Positions 25,822 to 35,176 of a DNA stretch of 64,000 nt are shown in pieces. The stretch's first letter is position 1. Every line of letters starts with the position of its first letter. The notes beneath the pieces were generated by a model. The model was given only the letters and a program-made list of their open reading frames with translations. It was not told the origin of the DNA and did no database searches. The DNA lies in the NCBI RefSeq assembly GCF_019448085.1, contig NZ_JAGFNZ010000004.1, forward strand, positions 62,001 to 126,000, in the 5' to 3' direction. The position numbers were made by a program, and so were the translations under genes. The stretch is from Caproiciproducens faecalis. Lineage in GTDB: Bacteria; Bacillota; Clostridia; Oscillospirales; Acutalibacteraceae.

Positions 25822-26706
25822 ATGATTTGTTTTGCGAACTGGGAAATGCGCGGCGAACTTGCAGAAATCTGGACAAGCTGCTTTCATGAGCCTGTGCGTC
25901 CGGCAAAATATTTTCTGAATAATTATTTTAAGCCTGAAAACTGTCTGGTTTATAAAATGGGGGACAAAACCGCATCCGTCGTTTATTTGCTGCCCGCCCG
26001 GATTCTGGTCGGGTCCGTATCCGTACAGGCGCATTACATCTATGCGGCGGCTACTTTGCCGCAGTTCCGCGGACACGGCTATATGGCGGCGCTGCTGGCT
26101 GCCGCGGCGCTGGTGGGCGCCAACCGGGGCGATCAGTATTCCGCGGTGCTCCCTGCCGAGCCGGAGCTTTACAGCCTTTATGAAAAGGCCGAATACACGA
26201 AATTCTTTCAGGTGAAAAACGTTTCGCTTTCTCTGGAGGATCTCTGTTCATTGGCCGATTCCGGTGTTTCCTCACGCACTCTTTTGACATACAGCCAGAT
26301 GAACAGTCTGCGCGGGGAACAGCTTGAGGGGAAAACCGGTTCCGTGCTTTGGAGTGACGAAGCGTTCGCTTTTGCCGCCGGGATGGGTAAAATCTACGGT
26401 GATAAAATGGTCTGTTCCCGCACCGGAGGAAAATTTGCCTATGCCCTTTGCCGCCGTACGGACACCGATACCTGCGCGGTTCTGGAAATGATGGCGGACA
26501 GCGATACTCTCCGGGATCTGGCGGCGAACATTATCAGCGCCGAGCCTGCGGAGCGCTACACCTTCCGTCTGCCCGTATGGGAGACACTTTTGGGTCAGCA
26601 GGGCGAACCGGCTGATTTCGGTATGCTCAAACCCCTGGGCGGGGCTGTTTGGGACCCGCTGCGGCAGAACGCGGCCGCGCCGTACCTTGGGCTGCCGCTT
26701 GACTAA
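25822..26706 (+). CDS. GNAT-family acetyltransferase, Eis-like two-domain type
   Basis: This is about 294 residues. The N-terminal GNAT domain has the acetyl-CoA motif AAATLPQFRGHGYMAALLAA near residue 85, followed by AVLPAEPELYSLYEKAEY. A second acetyltransferase-like region and a C-terminal part resemble the Eis group, whose acceptors vary. Start is ATG 25822 behind AGGACGGA; the frame is open to 25762 inside tmk. The acceptor is unknown. It lies in the thyX operon with short gaps, with no obvious functional link. Confidence 0.82.
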   Translation: MICFANWEMRGELAEIWTSCFHEPVRPAKYFLNNYFKPENCLVYKMGDKTASVVYLLPARILVGSVSVQAHYIYAAATLPQFRGHGYMAALLAAAALVGANRGDQYSAVLPAEPELYSLYEKAEYTKFFQVKNVSLSLEDLCSLADSGVSSRTLLTYSQMNSLRGEQLEGKTGSVLWSDEAFAFAAGMGKIYGDKMVCSRTGGKFAYALCRRTDTDTCAVLEMMADSDTLRDLAANIISAEPAERYTFRLPVWETLLGQQGEPADFGMLKPLGGAVWDPLRQNAAAPYLGLPLD

Positions 26707-26721
26707 TTTTGGGAGGTGTCA

Positions 26722-27264
26722 ATGATGATTTATCTTTTTCTGGCGGATGGATTTGAAGAAATTGAGGCGCTGGCAGCCGTGGATGTTTTAAGACGTGCCG
26801 GCTGCGACCTTGTTACCGTCGGTGTCGGCGGCAAAAGAATTACCGGAGCGCATAAAATTGAAGTAACCGCCGATATAGAAGAAAAGGAAGCGGTGACGGA
26901 CGGGCTGGACATGGTAGTGCTGCCGGGCGGTATGCCGGGGACGCTCAATCTGGAAAAATCCCCGATTGTAAAGGCGGCTATCCGCTACTGTGCGGAAAAT
27001 GATAAATACATCTGTGCCATCTGCGCGGCTCCCTCCATTCTCGGTCATATGAATCTTCTGAAAGACCATACCGCGACCTGCTTTCCGGGCTATGAACAGG
27101 AACTGCACGCGAAAGCCCTGTCCGCCGAGCCTGTCTGCGTCAGCGGAAAGGTGATTACGGCCAGAGGCGCGGGTGTTGCCGTGGAATTTGCCCTTCAGAT
27201 CGTGGCAGTACTGTTTGGCACCGAAAAATCAATGATGCTTAGGAAGTCGATGCAATGTATGTAA
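26722..27264 (+). CDS. DJ-1/PfpI family protein
   Basis: This is about 180 residues. It shows the ThiJ/DJ-1 fold: YLFLADGFEEIEALAAVDVL at the start, VLPGGMPGTLNL, and the nucleophile elbow ICAICAAPSILG with the reactive Cys. Members include deglycase-like, chaperone and thiazole-related proteins; the exact reaction is not inferable. The ATG at 26722 with GGGAGG five bases upstream is preferred over the GTG at 26716. It overlaps the folate ligase gene by 10 bases. Confidence 0.92.
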   Translation: MMIYLFLADGFEEIEALAAVDVLRRAGCDLVTVGVGGKRITGAHKIEVTADIEEKEAVTDGLDMVVLPGGMPGTLNLEKSPIVKAAIRYCAENDKYICAICAAPSILGHMNLLKDHTATCFPGYEQELHAKALSAEPVCVSGKVITARGAGVAVEFALQIVAVLFGTEKSMMLRKSMQCM

Positions 27265-27851
27265 GAAATATCCGCGAAATCAAAATGAATCTGCGCTCAC
27301 GCTACCGCCAGTTCCGTGAAAAAATGACGGAAAATCAGAAAATCAGCCTGGACTCCACCATTCAGAGCAGACTGCTTGCGCTGCGTGAATACGCGGCGGC
27401 GGACACGGTATTTACTTATGTCAGCAAGCCGATCGAGGTGGATACAATCGCCCTGATTAAGGCCGCGCTTGCCAACCACAAGCTGGTTGCCGCGCCGCGC
27501 TGTGTACCGGACTCCTATGATATGGAATTCTTTTATATCACTTCCCTCGATGATCTGGAAAAAGGCAGCTTCGGTGTGCTGGAACCGATTGTTTCCCAGT
27601 GCCGTAAAGTAACCGATTTTTCCAAGGGCTTCTGCATTGTGCCGGGGCTCAGCTTTGACGCGCAGGGGTACCGGCTGGGCTACGGTAAGGGATACTACGA
27701 CCGCTTTCTGGCGGAATTCGGCGGGAACACCGTCGGCATCTGCTACTCCGGCTGTGTCCAGTGGAACCTGCCCCACGGGTATTACGACAAGCCGGTCGAC
27801 ATTCTGATTACGGAAAAGTATATTAGAAGAATGGCAAACCAGCAAAAGTAA
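27255..27851 (+). CDS. 5-formyltetrahydrofolate cyclo-ligase
   Basis: This 198-residue enzyme converts 5-formyl-THF to 5,10-methenyl-THF with ATP, recovering folate for ThyX-type reactions. The signature VPGLSFDAQGYRLGYGKGYYDRFL is complete at about residue 130 (shown here split as GLSFDAQGYR and LGYGKGYYDR). An N-terminal RSRYRQFREKM helix is typical. The start could be ATG 27255 or the internal ATG at 27285. Clustering with thyX fits one-carbon metabolism. Confidence 0.94.
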   Translation: MYVRNIREIKMNLRSRYRQFREKMTENQKISLDSTIQSRLLALREYAAADTVFTYVSKPIEVDTIALIKAALANHKLVAAPRCVPDSYDMEFFYITSLDDLEKGSFGVLEPIVSQCRKVTDFSKGFCIVPGLSFDAQGYRLGYGKGYYDRFLAEFGGNTVGICYSGCVQWNLPHGYYDKPVDILITEKYIRRMANQQK

Positions 27852-27888
27852 GATTACCATTCTATGTTCAAAACAGGAGGACGTATCC

Positions 27889-29205
27889 ATGAGCAACGAC
27901 AGGGACCTTAACGAGTACCACCAGAAAAAGGTGGAAAGCTTTAAGCTGAATATTCCCGATGAGGATTGGGGCGACACGCCGGATACGGACCTTTCTTCCG
28001 ATCTGCGCACTACGGACGACGCAAACGCGTCCAACACCGTAATCAGCAGTTACAGTGACCCGCGCGAGGCACAGAGGGCAAAGTCCATGCAGGACGAAGC
28101 GGAAATCAAAGCCGAAAAGGCCCATCAGCTTCGCAACAGGGAAAAAGGCAGGAAAAACAAGGCGTTTTTCCGGTTTATCTGGATCATCATGGTCCTGTTT
28201 GCCTCTATTTTATTTTCACAGTTTATGATTACTGGGATTAACGACATGCTTGCAATCGGCAAGGAGAGGGTAAGCGTTACGGTTGAAATACCGAAGAATG
28301 CTACTACCGGGCAGGTTGCCGGGGCACTTAACACCGCCGGCATCGTGCGCGACGTAAATTTCTTTCAGCTCTATTCCAAGCTGACCAAGGCGGACGGCCA
28401 TTACAGCAACGGCAGCTATAAAATCGACACCAATATGGACTATGAAGCCATCATCAACAGCCTTCAGTCCAATATGAACCGTGTGGATACCGTCAAAATC
28501 ACCTTCAAAGAGGGTGCCAACATGCTGGAAATTGCCGATCTGATGGAGAAAAACGGAGTTTGCTCCGCCAAGGAAGTTCTTGCCGCAGTCAATTCGGATG
28601 CTTTTGATAAGAATTACGAAATGCTTCAGGCTATCACCAACGAAAAGGACCGTTACTACAAGCTGGAGGGCTATTTGTTCCCGGATACCTATGAATTCTA
28701 CAAGGACGAAGATCCCGATCAGGCAATTGCCAAGCTGCTCAGCAACTGCAACAAGAAACTGACTAAGCAGATCCGCAACAAGGCGGCGGCCCAGAATATG
28801 ACTATTGACCAGATGATGACGCTGGCTTCCATGATACAGGCGGAGGCGGCGGATAAAGAAGATATGTATAAAATATCGTCCGTTTTCCACAACCGCCTGA
28901 GCAGCGGCGGAGAGGGCGACCTGCTCCGTCTGCGTTCGGACCCGACTACCTATTACCCGTACCGCACCAAGGCGTCGGTTCCGTCCGACATACGCGAAAC
29001 TTATAAGAGCAAATACGATACTTATACTATTAAGGGCCTTCCCGCGGGACCGATCTGCAACCCGGGCGCGGATGCGATTGACGCGGCCCTAAACCCCGCA
29101 AGCACCAATTATTATTATTTCTGCCATGACAAGAACGGAAAAGCATATTATGCGAAGACGAATGCACAGCATGAGGCCAACCTGAAAAAGGCAGGACTGA
29201 AATAG
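27889..29205 (+). CDS. mltG: endolytic murein transglycosylase
   Basis: This is a 438-residue type II membrane protein. It has an unusually long charged cytosolic tail (1-92), one helix at about 93-115 (FIWIIMVLFASILFSQFMI), a LysM-like region, and the YceG/MltG catalytic domain with the active Glu in ASMIQAEAADKEDM near residue 317. The motif LPAGPICNPG also fits. It cleaves nascent glycan strands and sets their length. Start ATG follows AGGAGG. A penicillin-binding protein lies two genes downstream. Confidence 0.94.
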   Translation: MSNDRDLNEYHQKKVESFKLNIPDEDWGDTPDTDLSSDLRTTDDANASNTVISSYSDPREAQRAKSMQDEAEIKAEKAHQLRNREKGRKNKAFFRFIWIIMVLFASILFSQFMITGINDMLAIGKERVSVTVEIPKNATTGQVAGALNTAGIVRDVNFFQLYSKLTKADGHYSNGSYKIDTNMDYEAIINSLQSNMNRVDTVKITFKEGANMLEIADLMEKNGVCSAKEVLAAVNSDAFDKNYEMLQAITNEKDRYYKLEGYLFPDTYEFYKDEDPDQAIAKLLSNCNKKLTKQIRNKAAAQNMTIDQMMTLASMIQAEAADKEDMYKISSVFHNRLSSGGEGDLLRLRSDPTTYYPYRTKASVPSDIRETYKSKYDTYTIKGLPAGPICNPGADAIDAALNPASTNYYYFCHDKNGKAYYAKTNAQHEANLKKAGLK

Positions 29206-29225
29206 AAGTCTTTGGAGGACAAAAA

Positions 29226-30449
29226 TTGACAGATATGAATCAACACGTTGAGCTGTTATCGCCTGTGGGCGATCTGGAGCGGCTCGGCGCGGCAATCAGC
29301 TTTGGCGCCGACGCGGTCTATTTGGCCGGGCAGGAGTTCGGGATGCGGACGGCGCCGTCCAATTTTACAAACGAAGAACTGGCAAAAGCAGTGCAGTATG
29401 CGCACGAAAAGAAGGTATGCGTCTATCTGACATGCAACACCGTACCGCATAACAACGAGCTTGCGCGTCTGCCGGAATTTCTGCAGTTTGCGCAGGATGC
29501 CGGGGTCGACGCGCTGATTATCGCGGACCTTGGGGTCATGGCTATGGCGAAGAAATACGCACCGAAGGTGGAAATCCATATGTCCACACAGGCCGGAATC
29601 GCGAACTATGTCAGTGCCTGTGAACTGTATGATATGGGCGCTTCCCGCGTTGTGCTGGCGCGTGAGCTAAACCTTGGGGAGATTGCGGAGATCCGCGCCA
29701 AAACGCCCCAGGAGCTTGAATTGGAGGCGTTTGTGCACGGTGCCATGTGCGTTTCCTTTTCCGGCCGCTGTCTTTTGTCAAGCTACCTGACCGGGCGCGA
29801 CGCCAACCGCGGTGACTGTGCGCAGCCGTGCCGATGGGAATACGCGCTGATGGAATCAAAGCGTCCCGGACAGTACATGCCGATTTCTGAAGACAAGCAC
29901 GGTACCTATATTTTAAATTCAAGAGATATGTGTATGATCGAACATATACCGGAAATTTTGAAAACCGGTATCACAAGCCTGAAAATAGAGGGCAGGGCGA
30001 AATCCGCGTACTATGTTTCCGTGACGACCAACGCCTACCGAAGTGCCATAGACGAATATTATGCGAATCCGGAACAAAAGGTTTCCCCATGGATTGTGGA
30101 GGAGCTGAACAAAATCAGTCACCGCGAATACAGCACCGGTTTTTATTTAGGAACGGAACCGGGTCAGGTGTACGGGAACGGCGGCTATGTACGGGAGTAC
30201 GATGTCATCGCCGTCTGCGAAAATTACGAAAACGGCGTGGCCACCCTTTCCCAGCGCAACCGCTTTTTCAGGGGAGACACCGCCGACGTGCTGGAGGCTG
30301 GCAACCGTCCATTCCTTTTGCCGCTTGACGAGTTATACGACAGGGACTGGAATCCCATTGATTCCGCACCCCACGCTATGATGACCGTGCTGGTCAAAAC
30401 CGACCGCCCCCTTGTGAAAGGGGCGATCCTTCGAAAGGTGCGGGCATAG
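29226..30449 (+). CDS. U32 family peptidase (PrtC/RlhA-like)
   Basis: This is a 407-residue protein. The U32 signature is LEAFVHGAMCVSFSGRCLLSS, followed by RDANRGDCAQPCRW, whose four conserved Cys (with C in HGAMC) likely bind a metal or cluster. Starts with ELLSPVGDLERLGAAISFGADAVY split around residue 10. Despite the name, relatives include RlhA, which hydroxylates 23S rRNA, so an RNA-modifying role is as likely as proteolysis. TTG at 29226 is seven bases after GGAGG and is preferred over ATG 29235. Confidence 0.92.
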   Translation: MTDMNQHVELLSPVGDLERLGAAISFGADAVYLAGQEFGMRTAPSNFTNEELAKAVQYAHEKKVCVYLTCNTVPHNNELARLPEFLQFAQDAGVDALIIADLGVMAMAKKYAPKVEIHMSTQAGIANYVSACELYDMGASRVVLARELNLGEIAEIRAKTPQELELEAFVHGAMCVSFSGRCLLSSYLTGRDANRGDCAQPCRWEYALMESKRPGQYMPISEDKHGTYILNSRDMCMIEHIPEILKTGITSLKIEGRAKSAYYVSVTTNAYRSAIDEYYANPEQKVSPWIVEELNKISHREYSTGFYLGTEPGQVYGNGGYVREYDVIAVCENYENGVATLSQRNRFFRGDTADVLEAGNRPFLLPLDELYDRDWNPIDSAPHAMMTVLVKTDRPLVKGAILRKVRA

Positions 30450-30490
30450 AAGGATTCCATGCATTGGCAGAAAGAGAAATGATTAAAACG

Positions 30491-30530
30491 CCTCCATATT
30501 GGTAATCCTAACCAATATGGGGGAATTTTT
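30491..30530 (+). terminator. hairpin overlapping the ribosome site of the PBP gene
   Basis: CCTCCATATTGGT (30491-30503) pairs with ACCAATATGGGGG (30511-30523), 13 bp with one T-G pair, followed by AATTTTT and the ATG. It looks like an end-of-operon terminator but also buries the GGGGGAA ribosome site. Confidence 0.7.
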
Positions 30531-32132
30531 ATGGAAAAAAGAACAGCCGCTTTTTTCGGCGTATTCATGCTTTGTATGTTTCTTTGCGTTTTAAGTCTCT
30601 ATACCGTTTCGGACGGCGCACAGCTTGCCGCGACCGCCAACAATCAGAGCAGTTATAAGCTTGTTGTGGCAAAAACAAGGGGAACCATTTACGATTGCAA
30701 TAAAGTTGCTTTGACCGGTGCGGGCAAAGAGTACGCCGCCGCTGTTGCGCCCAGCGTAGAGGGCGCGGCGGCGCTGAGCAAAGTGCTGCCCGAAAAGGAG
30801 ATGGAAGATCTCTATCCGTCCCTGACAGCGGGGAAACCGTTTGCCCTGAAGCTGCCCCAAAGTGTCAGCGCCGGCGGCATCGATGTATTCACCCTGGACA
30901 AAAGGTACGCCGACAAACAGACTGCCGTACACATCCTCGGGTATCTGGACGGCTCCGGCGCGGGCGCGGCGGGCATTGAAAAAGCATTTAACAAGCAGCT
31001 GACACAGAATCAGGGCCAGATTTCAATTACCTATAAAGTGGACGCGGTCAACCGCGTTCTGGCGGGGGAAGACAAAAAGATCAGCGATTCCTCCTATTTA
31101 CAAAACAGCGGGGTTGTATTGACAATTGATAAAAATATTCAGGAGATCGCCGAAAAAGCAGCCGGGAAATATCTGACCAAGGGCGCAGTAATCGTAACGG
31201 AGGTGCCGTCGTGTAAAATCCGCGCAATGGTCAGTCTGCCCGACTTTTCCCCAAACAACATTGCCGCGGCGCTCAACGCAGAGGACTCTCCGCTTGTCAA
31301 CCGCTGTCTTTGCGCGTATAACGTGGGCTCCGTATTTAAGCTGGTCTCCGCTTCCGCGGCACTGGAATACGGTATCTCACCGGACACCCAGTACACCTGT
31401 ACCGGCTCTATTGATGTGGACGGCGGCATTTTTCATTGCTTTAACGGGGAAAGCCATGGCAGTGAAAATATGAAAGCGGCGGTTGCTCAGTCCTGTAACG
31501 CTTATTTTGTCAATCTCATGAAGCAGGTGCCGCAGGCCCAGTTTCTGCTGATGGCTCAGAGCATGGGCTTTGGGCGCTCCTTTGAAATCGCCCCGGGCAT
31601 TACATCGGCTTCGGGCAATCTTCCTACGCTGAAAAGCCTCAATATCCCCAGGGCTTTGGCGAACTTTTCGTTTGGGCAGGGGGATCTCACCGCCACACCC
31701 CTGCAGATTGCGGCTATGGTGAACGCGATTGCAAGCGGAGGGGAGTATACACAGCCCTATCTGTATGAGGGCATTGTGGATGAAAATCTGAATAATACGG
31801 CAAAGGCACCCGCACAGAAAAGCACGCAGGTAATTTCCCAGAACACCGTGGTACTGCTCCGGGATTTTATGAAGGAATCCATTGAAACGGGAACCAGCAA
31901 AAAAGGCAAGCCAACCACGGGCGGAGCAGGTGCCAAGACCGCGACCGCTCAAACGGGCCGGTATGTAAACAGTGTGGAGTCGGTGGAGTCCTGGTTCGCC
32001 GGTTTTTATCCGTATGAGAACCCGAAGTACGTCATTACGGTGTTTGCGGAGGACGGCACCGGCGGCGGCGCGACCTGCGGCCCGGTTTTCAAAGAGATTG
32101 CCGACGCGCTGGCTGCTAAAATCGGCCAATAA
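30531..32132 (+). CDS. class B penicillin-binding protein (transpeptidase)
   Basis: This 533-residue protein has an N-terminal membrane anchor (AAFFGVFMLCMFLCVLSLYTV), a dimerisation domain with TRGTIYDCNKVAL, and a transpeptidase domain. The active Ser sits in GSVFKL near residue 266 and the SxN motif in AQSCNAYF near 320. The third motif reads AKTATAQTG rather than KTG. It cross-links peptidoglycan. Length and the missing PASTA domains separate it from SpoVD/PBP2x; an elongation or sporulation PBP2 role remains open. It is the only gene between its hairpin leader and the alaS promoter. Confidence 0.92.
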   Translation: MEKRTAAFFGVFMLCMFLCVLSLYTVSDGAQLAATANNQSSYKLVVAKTRGTIYDCNKVALTGAGKEYAAAVAPSVEGAAALSKVLPEKEMEDLYPSLTAGKPFALKLPQSVSAGGIDVFTLDKRYADKQTAVHILGYLDGSGAGAAGIEKAFNKQLTQNQGQISITYKVDAVNRVLAGEDKKISDSSYLQNSGVVLTIDKNIQEIAEKAAGKYLTKGAVIVTEVPSCKIRAMVSLPDFSPNNIAAALNAEDSPLVNRCLCAYNVGSVFKLVSASAALEYGISPDTQYTCTGSIDVDGGIFHCFNGESHGSENMKAAVAQSCNAYFVNLMKQVPQAQFLLMAQSMGFGRSFEIAPGITSASGNLPTLKSLNIPRALANFSFGQGDLTATPLQIAAMVNAIASGGEYTQPYLYEGIVDENLNNTAKAPAQKSTQVISQNTVVLLRDFMKESIETGTSKKGKPTTGGAGAKTATAQTGRYVNSVESVESWFAGFYPYENPKYVITVFAEDGTGGGATCGPVFKEIADALAAKIGQ

Positions 32133-32144
32133 CCGACAATTTGA

Positions 32145-32173
32145 TTGACAAGCCGAAGTATTCAGTTTATAAT
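32145..32173 (+). promoter_or_regulatory. promoter of the alaS operon
   Basis: TTGACA at 32145 and TATAAT at 32168 are spaced by 17 bp, a consensus vegetative promoter. Confidence 0.88.
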
Positions 32174-32189
32174 CATGATGAAATAAAAT

Positions 32190-32440
32190 GAATTGTGCCG
32201 GTTCCCCGGCACATCGTTAAAGGCGATAAAGGGTACAAAGGTGCAGGGCACTGCAAAAGAGAGGGAATCCATGGCTGAAAGATTTCCGCGGCCGCCGTCA
32301 CCCAAGCCAACCCGTAGCCCTGCGGCGACGAGCCGCGGCGTCTTCTCCGCGTTAAGGGGATTCAAGCGGCGCTTCGGCGCAATTTGGGTGGTACCACGGA
32401 TTTCTCCGTCCCATTGTGGACGGTGGAGTCTATTTTTTTG
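32190..32440 (+). promoter_or_regulatory. T-box leader controlling alaS
   Basis: The T-box core AATTTGGGTGGTACCACGG lies at 32381-32399, in the antiterminator. A terminator hairpin of CTCCGTCC / GGACGG with GGAG follows, and its T-run is at 32432-32438. Upstream are AGAGAG and GGCTGAAA (32265-32282), which match conserved leader elements. Uncharged tRNA-Ala binding to the leader should allow read-through into alaS. I could not fix the specifier codon. This explains the gene-free interval 32133-32499. Confidence 0.92.
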
Positions 32441-32499
32441 CGGTAAGCCGCGAACGTAATCAATTATTTTTGCCTGACAGGCGGAATGGAGTTATTACA

Positions 32500-35130
32500 A
32501 TGGAGTGGACAGGGTTAAATGAACTGCGTGAAAAATATCTGTCGTTTTTTGAGTCGAAGGGGCATCTGCGTCTGCAGAGCTTTTCACTGATTCCGAAGGA
32601 TGACAACAGCCTTCTGCTGATTAATTCCGGCATGGCGCCGATGAAAAAATATTTTACCGGAGAGGTGACTCCACCGCGCAAAAGAGTGACGACCTGCCAG
32701 AAATGCATCCGTACCCCGGACATTGAGCGCGTCGGCATCACCGCCCGCCACGGCACTTATTTTGAGATGCTGGGCAATTTCTCCTTCGGTGACTATTTTA
32801 AACACGAAGCAACCGCCTGGGCATGGGAATTCTGCACCAAAGTGCTGGATATGCCTGTGGATAAGCTTTGGGTCACGATTTATACCGACGACGACGAAGC
32901 GTTTGAAATCTGGACGAAGGAAGTCGGCATTGACCCGTCCCGCATTGTCCGTCTGGGTAAAGAGGACAACTTCTGGGAGCATGGCTCCGGCCCCTGCGGC
33001 CCCTGCTCCGAAATTTATTTTGACCGCGGGGAGCAGTACGGCTGCGGTTCTCCGACCTGCGGCGTAGGCTGCGACTGCGACCGCTATGTTGAATTCTGGA
33101 ACGTTGTGTTCTCCCAGTTCAACAGCGACGGCAAGGGCAACTACCCGCCGATGGAGCATCCGAATATTGACACCGGCATGGGCCTTGAGCGTCTTGCCTG
33201 CATTATGCAGGGTGTGGACAACCTGTTCCTTGTCGACACCGTTCAGAACATCATGAAACATATCTGCCGAATCGCCGGCGTAAAATACGGTGACGACCCG
33301 AAAAAGGATATTTCTCTGCGTGTTATCACCGACCACATCCGCAGCACTACTTTCATGATCGGCGACGGCGTCATGCCGTCGAACGAGGGACGCGGCTACG
33401 TTCTGCGCCGTCTGCTGCGCCGCGCCGCGCGCCACGGGCGTTTACTCGGAATTGACCGTACATTCCTTGCGGAAGTTGCGCAGACCGTCATTGACGAGAA
33501 TAAAAACGCATATCCTGAACTGGACGAAAAGCGCGCCATGATTACAAAACTCATCGGCGTGGAGGAAGAAAGCTTTGCCAAGACGATCGATCAGGGGCTT
33601 CAGCTTCTGAGCAGCTATATTGACAACAGCGGCAACAAAGTCTTCTCCGGCGCGGACGCATTCCGTCTGAACGATACCTACGGTTTCCCGATCGACCTGA
33701 CGAAGGAAATTCTGGCTGAGCGCGGGATGACCGTTGACGAAGAAGAGTTTAAGCGTCTGATGCTGGAGCAGCGCGAGCGCGCAAGAGCCGCCAGAAAGAA
33801 CGCAGGAGCGGACGCCTGGGAAGGGGAAAGCGACCTGCTTGAAAATGTCCCGGAAACGGAATTCCTCGGCTACGGACAGATGGAAGCCTCGGCAAAGGTT
33901 CTTGCCATCATCCGTGGCGGCGAGCGCGTACAATCCGCGACCGCGGGCGACGAAATTGCGCTGGTGCTCGATAAAACCGCCTTCTACGCGGAAAGCGGCG
34001 GACAGGTTGGAGACACCGGCTCTATTGAATCCGCCGACGCAATGATAGAAGTAAAGAATACCACAAAGAACCATGCGAAGAATTATCTGCACCACGCCGT
34101 TGTAACGGCCGGACAGATCCGTGTGGACGAAGAAGTGAAAGTTTCCATAGATAAGGAAAGACGTCTTGCCATTATGCGCAACCATACGTCTGCCCATCTG
34201 CTGCAGGCCGCGCTCCGCAAAGTACTGGGCGACCACGTTGAACAGGCCGGACAGCTGGTCAATGAAAAGCATGTCCGTTTCGACTTTACGCACTTCTCCG
34301 CCCTGACAGCGGAGGAACTGGGAAAAGTCGAGCAGCTGGTCAATCAGGTGATTTTGAGCGGAACTCCCGTGGAATGCCGTGAAATGCCGATTGAAGAGGC
34401 GAAAAAGCTCGGCGCCATGGCGCTGTTCGGCGAAAAATACGGCAATATTGTCCGTGTTGTTACCGTTGGTGATTTCAGCCGTGAATTCTGCGGCGGTACT
34501 CATATTGACAACACCGCGAAAATCGGCCTGTTTAAAATTGTATCGGAAAGTTCCGTTGCTGCCGGTGTTCGCCGCATTGAGGGCGTTACCGGCGCCGGTG
34601 TGCTTGATCTGCTGAACCGTACCATCGGTGAAATTGAAGAGGCGGCGGCCGCGCTGAAGCTGAACAATTCCTCCGAACTGGTGCAGAAAGCGGTGCAACT
34701 CTCCGCCGAACTGAAGGAAAAGGATAAGACCATAGAAATGCTCAACTCCAAGCTGGCGGGCATTCAGATTGACAGCCTGATTGCCGGAGCTAAACAGGTG
34801 GGCGGGGTTCAGGTCATTACCGCCGTGTTTCCCGGAACAGAGCCGGACGCTCTTCGCGCCCTCTGCGACAAGGCCCGTGACCACGCTCCGAACATGGTTG
34901 CCGTATTTGCCGGAACCCGGGACGGAAAGGCAAACATTGCCGCGTGTGTTGCGAAAGAAGCAATGGCAAACGGCGTCAACGCGGGTCAGATTGTACGCGC
35001 GGTCGCGCAGCTGGCGGGCGGCAACGGCGGCGGCAGAGCGGACAGCGCCATGGCCGGAGCAAAGGATTTATCCAAGCTGGACGGCGCTCTTGCGGAAGTT
35101 GAGAAAATTGTTGCGAATATGCTTAAATGA
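32500..35130 (+). CDS. alaS: alanine-tRNA ligase
   Basis: This 876-residue enzyme charges tRNA-Ala. It has the class II core (FFESKGHLRLQSFSL, RTPDIERVG, DNFWEHGSGPCGPCSEIYF split), the tRNA-recognition domain and the editing domain with HTSAHLL and CGGTH zinc-binding motifs. The C-terminal DHHA1 domain has GGNGGGRADSAMAGAKD. A Cys-rich CGCGSPTCGVGCDC insert lies near 190. ATG at 32500 is preceded by GGAG; the in-frame extension to 32416 is T-box leader. It leads a tight operon through 39989. Confidence 0.97.
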   Translation: MEWTGLNELREKYLSFFESKGHLRLQSFSLIPKDDNSLLLINSGMAPMKKYFTGEVTPPRKRVTTCQKCIRTPDIERVGITARHGTYFEMLGNFSFGDYFKHEATAWAWEFCTKVLDMPVDKLWVTIYTDDDEAFEIWTKEVGIDPSRIVRLGKEDNFWEHGSGPCGPCSEIYFDRGEQYGCGSPTCGVGCDCDRYVEFWNVVFSQFNSDGKGNYPPMEHPNIDTGMGLERLACIMQGVDNLFLVDTVQNIMKHICRIAGVKYGDDPKKDISLRVITDHIRSTTFMIGDGVMPSNEGRGYVLRRLLRRAARHGRLLGIDRTFLAEVAQTVIDENKNAYPELDEKRAMITKLIGVEEESFAKTIDQGLQLLSSYIDNSGNKVFSGADAFRLNDTYGFPIDLTKEILAERGMTVDEEEFKRLMLEQRERARAARKNAGADAWEGESDLLENVPETEFLGYGQMEASAKVLAIIRGGERVQSATAGDEIALVLDKTAFYAESGGQVGDTGSIESADAMIEVKNTTKNHAKNYLHHAVVTAGQIRVDEEVKVSIDKERRLAIMRNHTSAHLLQAALRKVLGDHVEQAGQLVNEKHVRFDFTHFSALTAEELGKVEQLVNQVILSGTPVECREMPIEEAKKLGAMALFGEKYGNIVRVVTVGDFSREFCGGTHIDNTAKIGLFKIVSESSVAAGVRRIEGVTGAGVLDLLNRTIGEIEEAAAALKLNNSSELVQKAVQLSAELKEKDKTIEMLNSKLAGIQIDSLIAGAKQVGGVQVITAVFPGTEPDALRALCDKARDHAPNMVAVFAGTRDGKANIAACVAKEAMANGVNAGQIVRAVAQLAGGNGGGRADSAMAGAKDLSKLDGALAEVEKIVANMLK

Positions 35131-35176
35131 TACTATAATAGTAACGTTGTATTGTTAGAACAAAGGAGGTCTCAGT

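Noticed and set aside
32265-32282. GGCT as the alanine specifier codon of the T-box.
   Set aside because: It lies in the conserved AGAGAG...GGCTGAAA part downstream of stem I, so it is more likely a structural element. The specifier was left unassigned.
33442-34884. A 480-codon minus-strand frame inside alaS, and similar long antisense frames in enolase, the Etf genes and pcrA.
   Set aside because: They are mirror frames of strongly coding, GC-richer genes, without ribosome sites or recognisable domains.
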